Shown here: one piece after another, positions 54,166 through 60,096 of the stretch
Numbering within the stretch: the first letter of the stretch is position 1
Layout: the number at the start of each line of letters is the position of its first letter
Assembly (NCBI GenBank): GCA_037447655.1
Contig: JBBHKE010000600.1
Span: 66,801-126,896 of the forward strand
Direction: 5' to 3'
DNA: 60,096 bases
From: Zygnema cylindricum
Lineage: Eukaryota; Streptophyta; Zygnematophyceae; Zygnematales; Zygnemataceae
Made by a program: the position numbers and the translations under genes
Notes under the pieces: generated by a model
Databases searched by the model: none
What the model was told of the DNA's origin: nothing
Seen by the model: only the letters and a program-made list of their open reading frames with translations

Positions 54166-54796
54166 AAGAGAGGTGTTTTCACGGACTTCACTTTTGCAAA
54201 ATGGCGTCCGTTGGTCGGGACCTCTCCAAGGCCCTTGTACGGAAAAAAGCGTGCGGAAAGAAGTCACTCACATGCTGGAAACGTGCAGCGGGTTTTTTTT
54301 TTTGGTACTCGGCGCACAAAAATTGTCAAAAACTTCCGACACGTGCGACAACATCTGCCTTTTCTCTCACCTCATGGAACTTTATTTATAATCACCTCGC
54401 GAGGTGATTTTATTAGAAGTTATGAAGATGAGCTGGAAGGACGCGAAAGTGGGTCGAAATGCGCTAGATGCCAAACAGCAATACATATAAAGGTTAAAGG
54501 TAACGCAATTTGCCCGGTGATAATTTCAATTTATTGGTAGAGCTGTGGATTTTCTCGTTTTTTTCTAAGTTATGGAGGAAAACGACAGAAAATAGCTGCA
54601 ACTTTAGCACATGGGAAAGTGCCCTTATTAACGCTAAAATTTGCATAGTTCATTTATTAACATAAACTTTAATTTTAGGTTAGAGTGACGTGGCCTACTT
54701 TGGACGGCTTACCAAATTAGCATTAAGGAAAACAAAAACGTTATTTAACAATTTTTTTCTATGTTCAAGGTTTAAAAAGCTCATTTTACCAAACTA
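54166..54796. other. Spacer with a 20-bp perfect palindrome
   Basis: AATCACCTCGCGAGGTGATT at 54390-54409 is a perfect palindrome. Overlapping open frames of 72-109 codons (54150-54540) show no domain; their overlap in all three frames argues against coding. Confidence 0.5.
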
Positions 54797-55006
54797 CACC
54801 GTGTATTGCCTATTAGTGTTAATATTTTTTCCGCCTCTTAAAACATCTTTTCTCCGTACAAAATTGTCCGATTTTCAATTTGAGACCGTCGACTGGAATC
54901 ATACCTTTCAATAGCAACCGTCAGATCCACAATCCGACAAGTGTGTACGGAGAAAAAACGTTTTAAGTGGTGAAAAAAACTTTAATACTAATAGCGATAC
55001 ACGGTG
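54797..55006. mobile_element. MITE with long inverted repeats, TA on both sides
   Basis: Ends CACCGTGTATTGCCTATTAG and CTAATAGCGATACACGGTG, TA at 54795-54796 and 55007-55008. Inner arms CTCTTAAAACATC and CGTTTTAAGTGGTG, and CTCCGTACA/GTGTACGGAG. Same family as 3178-3387. Confidence 0.85.
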
Positions 55007-55994
55007 TACTGTAGTATTATCACCTCTAAGATCAGTTCACGATGTAGATCCACACTTCCACCTGTTAACGTTCAGCTCTCCTATCCACGCTATTCAGTGT
55101 TTGTTGCAACCATTGAACCTTTTGTCGTATTATGCCAAATGTCCGTTCTGTTTGTCGGAAAATCTTATGTCCAGACAGCCAATCAAATTTTCGTAAGAAA
55201 TCTGTCGGCTGACGTGACGCGGCCGACAGGCGGCCGGCGACGCTTTTCGAATTTTCCGAAACTCCGAACGGTCGAATTTTCTCGGGACCTGTGAGGAATG
55301 CGGAGCCGTACGGATACATTTATTCTTTTTTCTTGCCTGCCCGACTGTCAGTTTCGAGTTATCGACGGCGCGGGCTGCCCGTAAAATTTAAATTAAAAGA
55401 TTGAAAACGACGCCTGCATGGCTGCCACGTGTAGTTTCCGATGAAGCGTAACGTCTGGCGTCAATTTGAAAATCCGCCAGGGACCAAAATTCGCGATTGG
55501 ACTAATTTTTTTGTCGTTTAGTTCCTATGAAACTTGTACAAGTAAAGAACTGTTTTGTGATTTTTCTTTCATAGAAAAGTCTCTTTTTATTCATACTAGA
55601 TAATATTTAATATCTTGATTTAATAATATTTTGTTTAGGTTTTCTTTTCTTTTTTATCACATTAGTGTTTTGATATCTTTTCGTTTCTTATTATTGTTAT
55701 TCTTAGAATAAAATTAAATAAAAATCATTGGAATTTGGTTTCTTCATGCTGAAAATTATGTTCAAAAATTGCCCTAGACTCGCCAAAAATTACAGTTTTC
55801 GTTTTTTTTTAAGCTAAATTAAAACCAATTTTTTTAAAAGGAAACAACACTATATCGTCTCAAGACAAGAAAATCTTAGAAGAAAAAAGTCAAATTTAAC
55901 ATTCTTTACCATTTTCCACTCCAAATCTTTATTTTATCTTCGGAAAGATATTAAAAAAAAAAACCCCAAAATTTAAATTTAACTCGTCGCAATG
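55007..55994. other. Region upstream of the CHRD exons
   Basis: GC-richer part (55040-55450) then AT-rich. Missing upstream exons or the promoter of the CHRD gene may lie here, but no convincing start exon was found. Confidence 0.4.
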
Positions 55995-56216
55995 CATACC
56001 TCCCTCCCTCTCCCTCATCCTCACTCTTCCCACTCTCTCCTCTCCCTCTATCCCAAAAAACATTTTCCCTCCTCATCCCTCCCTTTCTCTTTCCCCCTCC
56101 CATTTCCCCCCCTCCTTCCCTCCCCTCTCCCCCCTCGTCTCCCCCCGCTTTTCCCTTTCCTCCTCTCCTCCCTCCTCCTCCTCCTCCTCTCTTCTCTCCC
56201 CCCCTGCCTCTCTCAG
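55995..56216 (+). other. Exceptionally long polypyrimidine tract and 3' splice site
   Basis: About 220 nt of almost uninterrupted C/T ending CTCTCTCAG at 56216, immediately before the first CHRD exon. It keeps an open frame only because it lacks A and G, so the Pro/Ser/Leu-rich reading from ATG 55992 is judged intronic. Confidence 0.75.
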
Positions 56217-56347
56217 GGCGTCCAAAACATCTTCATTGTGTCACTGTACGGAGCCAATGAGGTGTTTCAGCCCGGAGATCCCTCGGGGACCGGAAGCGCC
56301 ACTCTCGACTTTAACTCCGGCACGGGAACGCTGTTCTATGACGTCAG
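56217..56347 (+). CDS. CHRD-domain protein, exon a
   Basis: The exon encodes GVQNIFIVSLYGANEV, then QPGDPSGTGSATLDFNSGTG and TLFYDV. This is the first half of a CHRD domain (named after chordin), whose hallmarks are L.GANEV and G.G.A...F....G.L.YDV. It starts in phase 0 after CAG and ends at GTCAG|GTAGTT, leaving two bases (AG) that pair with the next exon. The start codon and any signal peptide lie upstream and were not found. CHRD domains are found in secreted or surface proteins of bacteria and eukaryotes; no enzymatic role is established. Confidence 0.85.
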
Positions 56348-58187
56348 GTAGTTCCGTTTTCCGTTAAAATCTATCCGTTATTCATTCTCGGTTAGTTGTT
56401 CATTTTAATTTTACTTTTATTTTCTTATTTATTTATTTATTTTTCTCTCGTTAATTTGTTAGTTATTTGTTTTATGTTTTCCGAAAGTTACTGTTATTCA
56501 TTTTCCGAGTTTCTTTTTGTCGTTTTCTGTTGATTACCTCTTTTTGTCCTGTTCTGTAAGTAGCCTGTTTTCAGTTTTTTTATTCTCCTTTAGTTATCTG
56601 TCACCTGTTCTCAGATCCCCGTTGTTACTGGGAGGAAAGAGGGGGAGGGAGGGAAAGAGAGGGTTAGAGAGGGGGAAAGGGATGTTAAGGGTCATTTAGT
56701 GTTGGTTTCCTCTTCGTCCTTTTTCTTAGTCTCTTCCGTGCTTTTCATTAATACGTCGGTCCCCTCTAGACGTCCTACGCGCAAGTCCTTTGGGCGACGG
56801 TCTCTTTTTGTCCTACGTACGTTTATTTTCTCCTTGTCTTGATTCTCTTTTGTATTATTGTTTGTATCGTCGTACTTTACTTGTCGCTTGAATCTACGTC
56901 ATTACTTTAGGTCTTAATCACATTGTACATTGCCACCCTAAAGTCAATCTCTTAAAATCTAGACTACATTTATTAGAATCTAGCCTTAACGTCAATCTCT
57001 TAGAATCTAGAACACATTTATTAGAATCTACACTATTAGTAGATCCTTTTTGTTACAGCGCACCAAAGAGCGCACCAAAGAGAGCTTAGAATCCACAGTA
57101 ATTAGCACTGTGTAATTTGTATATTACTGACCTTCTCACTTAATGAAATCATCCCAAATTCAATTCAATTTCTCTTTCCAAATGCATTGATCTTTTTTTT
57201 TTTGTATAATTTCATGGCGTCCGCCAATCCACCTCCAATAAGGGAGAGAGGTGAGGGAAAGGGAGGGGAGGGAACGGGAAGGAAAGGAGGCGAGGGAGGG
57301 ACAAGAGGGAAGGGAGGGGAAGGGACGAAAGGGAAGGAAGGGAAAAGAGGGAAAGAGAGGCAAAGGAGGAAAGAAAGGAAAGAGAGAAGGAATGTGAAGG
57401 AGAGGAAGGAGGGAAAGGAATGGGAAATTACGGTGGGAGGGAATTTTAACCAAAAGGAAAAGAATTTTCATGTGCCTCAGTTTTCCGTTTTCCGTTTTTT
57501 TGGTGAGAGTGAGGCGGGAGGAGAGAGGAAAGGGGGAATGAGGGGGGAGGGGGGGGAAGTGAGAAGAGAGGGGAAGGGCGGAAGGGAGGGGAAAGGGGAA
57601 GATTTTTCCTTAGAGGGGAGAGAAGAGAGGGGAAGAAAAGAAAAGGAGAGGATTTTAACAGTCAATAAGGGAACGCTGTTCTATGACATGAAATTCTTCC
57701 ATGTTCCGTTTTCAGTTTTTCGCTATCTATTATCCTTCTTTTGAGAAAAGGGGTAGGGAGAGAGGAGAAGAGAGGGGAAGGAGGAGGAGAGAGGGGATTG
57801 TAGCTGTAGAGATGTTTGTGACGTCACGAGCCTCAATTTTTTGTTATTGATATTTTGGTGGGGATTTGGTGAGGAGGGAGAGGGGAAGGGGCAAAGAGGG
57901 GGTGGAGAGAGCGGGAAGGAGGGAAGGCTAATAAAGCGCTGGATTGGAAGTAGTAGAGGGAGGGAGGGAGTAGGGGGAGGGGGGAGGGGGAGGGGGAGGG
58001 GGAGGGGAGGGAGGGAGGGGGAGGGGGAAAGAGAGGGAGAGGAGAGGGGGATCCTTAAGTATTCCTCAAAAACTCACTCAGAATCCACAATTTGAAACAA
58101 AACAAACGCGTGACCTTAAGACTGAAACATTCCCCCATTCGTTTCCGTACATTTTTCGTACAATTTTCCGTACATTTTTCCGTACAG
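56348..58187 (+). other. CHRD gene intron 1 (1,840 nt), purine-rich
   Basis: Donor GTAGTT, acceptor TTTTTCCGTACAG. It contains GA/G-rich blocks at 57238-57420, 57500-57655, 57740-57800 and 57865-58060, the last with many G3-G6 runs able to form quadruplexes. It also contains a copy (57669-57687) of the last 19-nt core of exon a, GGGAACGCTGTTCTATGAC. Purine-only open frames here (57187-57744, 57841-58095) are not genes. Confidence 0.8.
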
Positions 58188-58441
58188 TGTATCGGGTACA
58201 ACGGAGCCCGTCGGAATCGATTTGATATACGGAGAGTACACCAGCGTGACAGTGACAGGTCTCCAGGGAGCGCCGGGTACTGTTTTGTCGCTTATGACGC
58301 AGTTGACTACTATTACGATTACGGGGCCTGAATCGTACGAAATTAGCGGCGCGATTCCGTGCGATGTCGCGACAATCGCGGCGATAATTTCGGCGCCCGC
58401 TTATTACTATATTCAAGTTTTTACGAGCCAATATCCGTACG
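58188..58441 (+). CDS. CHRD-domain protein, exon b
   Basis: The first base completes AG|T (Ser) and the exon reads SVSGTTEPVGIDLIYGEYTS, VTVTGLQGAPGT and, at the end, YYYIQVFTSQYPY. The central and C-terminal CHRD features are present (V.GL.G.PG and YY..V.TS.YP.G). The exon ends with one base, G, at 58441 before GTACGG. Phases of both junctions agree. An unspliced reading continues 12 codons to a stop. Confidence 0.85.
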
Positions 58442-59290
58442 GTACGGATATTTCGTGCGATTTAGGGTTTTTGGTTTAGATGTCGGGTTTCGGAGTGGCA
58501 ATATCCGTACGGTACGGTTTTACGTGTGATTTAGGGTTCACGTCGTAGGATTCACATTTTAGGGTTTACGATTTAGGGTTCAGTTTTTAGGGTTAGGGTT
58601 TTAGAGTTTCATTTTCCTTGTTTGGGTTTGGGTTTGGGTTTGGATTTGGGTTTTTTGGAGTTTTTTTTTGGGGATTGTAAAATAAAAATTTTATTCCAAT
58701 GTGTGGATTTGTTCCAAATGGAAATGGAAAAAGAAAGAAGAGGAAAAAAAGAAAGGAAACAGAGAAAAATAGCGAAAATTATCGACTGAGGGCTGTCAAT
58801 GATTTAGAAATGGCTAAGACTGAACCACTAAAAACTAAAACAGTTTTTTTTTTTTTTTTTTTTTTAAATATATCTAACGTATTTTGTGCGTCGAACAAGT
58901 TTTTTTGTACACTTTCATGATTAAAAAAACGCCATACCTGGAATAATGTAGACTGGTATTCCACATTTCTAACCAATGCAACATTTTCTTTACAGGATAT
59001 TCCACACTAATTATAGTGAACAATTTTCTCTCATTTTTCTTTTTGGGTGCAATTTCTGGTCTCAATTTTTTGAGTCGGACGAAAACGTCTTTTTATGGTC
59101 TCATTACTTTACTCCAAACAAAACTTGAAAGAGAAAAAAAAAAAAAAAAAAAACGAACTTTCATGTCCTAGTTTCACTAGTTTCATATCATGATTTGGTT
59201 TCTTTTTCCCAACATTCCTCACCCTCACCCTCCTTGCCCTTCCCCTTCCCCTCCCTCTCCCTCTCCCTCCCTCTCCCTCCACCCCTCCAG
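58442..59290 (+). other. CHRD gene intron 2 (849 nt)
   Basis: Donor GTACGG; acceptor after a C/T tract (59216-59290) ending CCCCTCCAG. The exon-b end with its donor (CAATATCCGTACGGTACGG, 58429-58447) is repeated at 58499-58517. TTTAGGG words cluster at 58461-58603, then TTTGGG repeats. T23 (about 58844-58866) and A-rich homopolymers (59137-59153) are present. Confidence 0.8.
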
Positions 59291-60090
59291 GTGCCATTAG
59301 AGGTCAACTGTCCTATGCTCTTACAAGTGCTTCCGTTACCGTTTCCGATTCAAATACAGAGGATTGGACGGATCCAACTGTAACTTTGGGAAATTCCATT
59401 CCGATGGCCGTTTCCGTTGTAAATACCGCCTCATCCTCACCAATTACGGCCTCGTCCAATACCATTCCTTTGTTCAACACAACTGGACTGACTTCCGTTA
59501 CAAACACGGAAACTCCGTTTCCAGTAACGGAGTCCGTAAGGGTCCCTTCGTTAGATTCTCATGTGGTTACGGCGAATTTGGAGAGATCCACACTAATTCC
59601 GGTAGGACTGATGGATAGCGGTACGGAAAGTACAGGAAGCGGTACATACAGTACGGACAGTGGTACGGAAAGTACAGATAGTGGTACAGTAAGTGCGGGT
59701 AGCGGTACAGAAAGTACGGGTGATCCGATGACTATTGTTATTAATAATTATAATATTAATAATAATAATGATAATAATGAGAAGAATAAAAATAATAAAA
59801 CGGATACCGCTTTAAATTCGAATACGTTTATTGGGTCGTCTTTTTCCTCAAATGTTTTAGGAAATACTACAAAAATAAACACGAATACAACAAAAAATAG
59901 TGTTGATTCTCCGTCGATTCTCGGTTCAGTTTCCGTTTCGTTGAACTCGACGATGAATTTTAACGGAACAAAGAGTCAGTTTAACGAGACTCCGTTAAAA
60001 TCCGTTAGTATTTTGAACCAAAATTTGAGTGAAATTCCTCCTATTTTTCCGTCAGTTTTTAACACTTCTACTACTCTCGGAAATCCGTAA
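59291..60090 (+). CDS. CHRD-domain protein, exon c with Ser/Thr/Asn-rich tail
   Basis: GT completes the split Gly codon and the exon begins GAIRGQLSYALTSASVTVSD, the conserved C-terminal CHRD signature (P.GAIRGQL). A long low-complexity tail follows: Ser/Thr/Val-rich, then five 7-residue repeats of the form SGTESTD (about 59613-59720), an Asn-rich stretch NNYNINNNNDNNEKNKNN, and many NxT/NxS sites. The frame ends at TAA 60088-60090, but GTAAAT at 60086 could be a splice donor, so the true end is uncertain. The composition suggests a secreted, heavily glycosylated wall or matrix protein (inference). Confidence 0.85.
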
Positions 60091-60096
60091 ATCGAC

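Noticed and set aside
54150-54540. Overlapping 72-109 codon open frames
   Set aside because: Open in three frames in a low-stop region with no domain; coding is not supported.
55992-56216. Start codon plus Pro/Ser/Leu-rich leader for the CHRD protein
   Set aside because: The frame is open only because the tract has almost no purines; a CAG acceptor at its end and intron phase logic favour an intron.
57187-58095. Gly/Glu/Arg-rich open frames
   Set aside because: Pure G/A sequence within an intron; open in several frames at once.

Overview
This is a window of nuclear DNA from a eukaryote, dominated by LTR retrotransposons. The evidence is spliced host exons, Pol III tRNA-type sequence, Ty1/copia and Ty3/gypsy elements, TA-flanked miniature inverted-repeat elements (MITEs), long homopolymers and microsatellites. 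The initiator tRNA-Met-like gene at 9388-9458 resembles the plant form, and TTTAGGG-like words occur in one intron. This suggests, but does not prove, an alga or plant-like lineage; other TE-rich protists such as plasmodial slime moulds cannot be excluded. The host genome is rich in GTAC/CGTACG words.

Layout. 1-270 is an ATG/GAT microsatellite. About 290-1260 is a seven-copy satellite (137-157 bp units) with conserved hairpins. 1.7-7 kb is an AT-rich zone packed with MITEs ending CACCG...CGGTG between TA dinucleotides, with a 1.09-kb direct duplication (3611-4701 and 5834-6925) and a candidate host-gene 5' end (5290-5833). 7175-9206 is bounded by perfect 19-bp inverted repeats. 9388-9458 is the tRNA-iMet-like gene. 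9960-18110 is a degraded Ty3/gypsy neighbourhood on the minus strand (integrase plus chromodomain, LTR-like segments, a gag-like ORF), into which a 4.3-kb copia deletion derivative (element 1, 11447-15745, TSD CTCTC) is inserted. 18111-24317 is a decayed copia element on the minus strand (element 2), meeting an inverted, truncated LTR of its own family (24318-25003). 28095-29854 is an internally deleted family-1 element. 29888-41372 is a nested pair: element 4 (family 2, plus strand) has element 3 (30714-37148, TSD ACATT) inserted in its 5' LTR. 41373-43750 is a piece of a fourth copia family. 43.8-55 kb holds weaker relics, including a fifth, different copia (47.9-50.5 kb, minus). 56.2-60.09 kb holds three exons of a CHRD-domain host gene.

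The copia families 1-4 share an unusual start design. The gag start codon lies inside the LTR, 20-59 nt before its end, and the reading frame runs directly through a primer-binding site complementary to the anticodon arm of initiator tRNA-Met, so the primer site encodes a conserved MGPP peptide. A candidate template tRNA lies in the same window. Three of these LTR families also share a leader hairpin and an antisense tRNA-like module, and two share a U3 palindrome. Element 3 keeps one reading frame for about 1,450 codons, interrupted only by seven stops, several explained by C-to-T or G-to-A changes; it is a recent insertion disabled mainly by point mutation.
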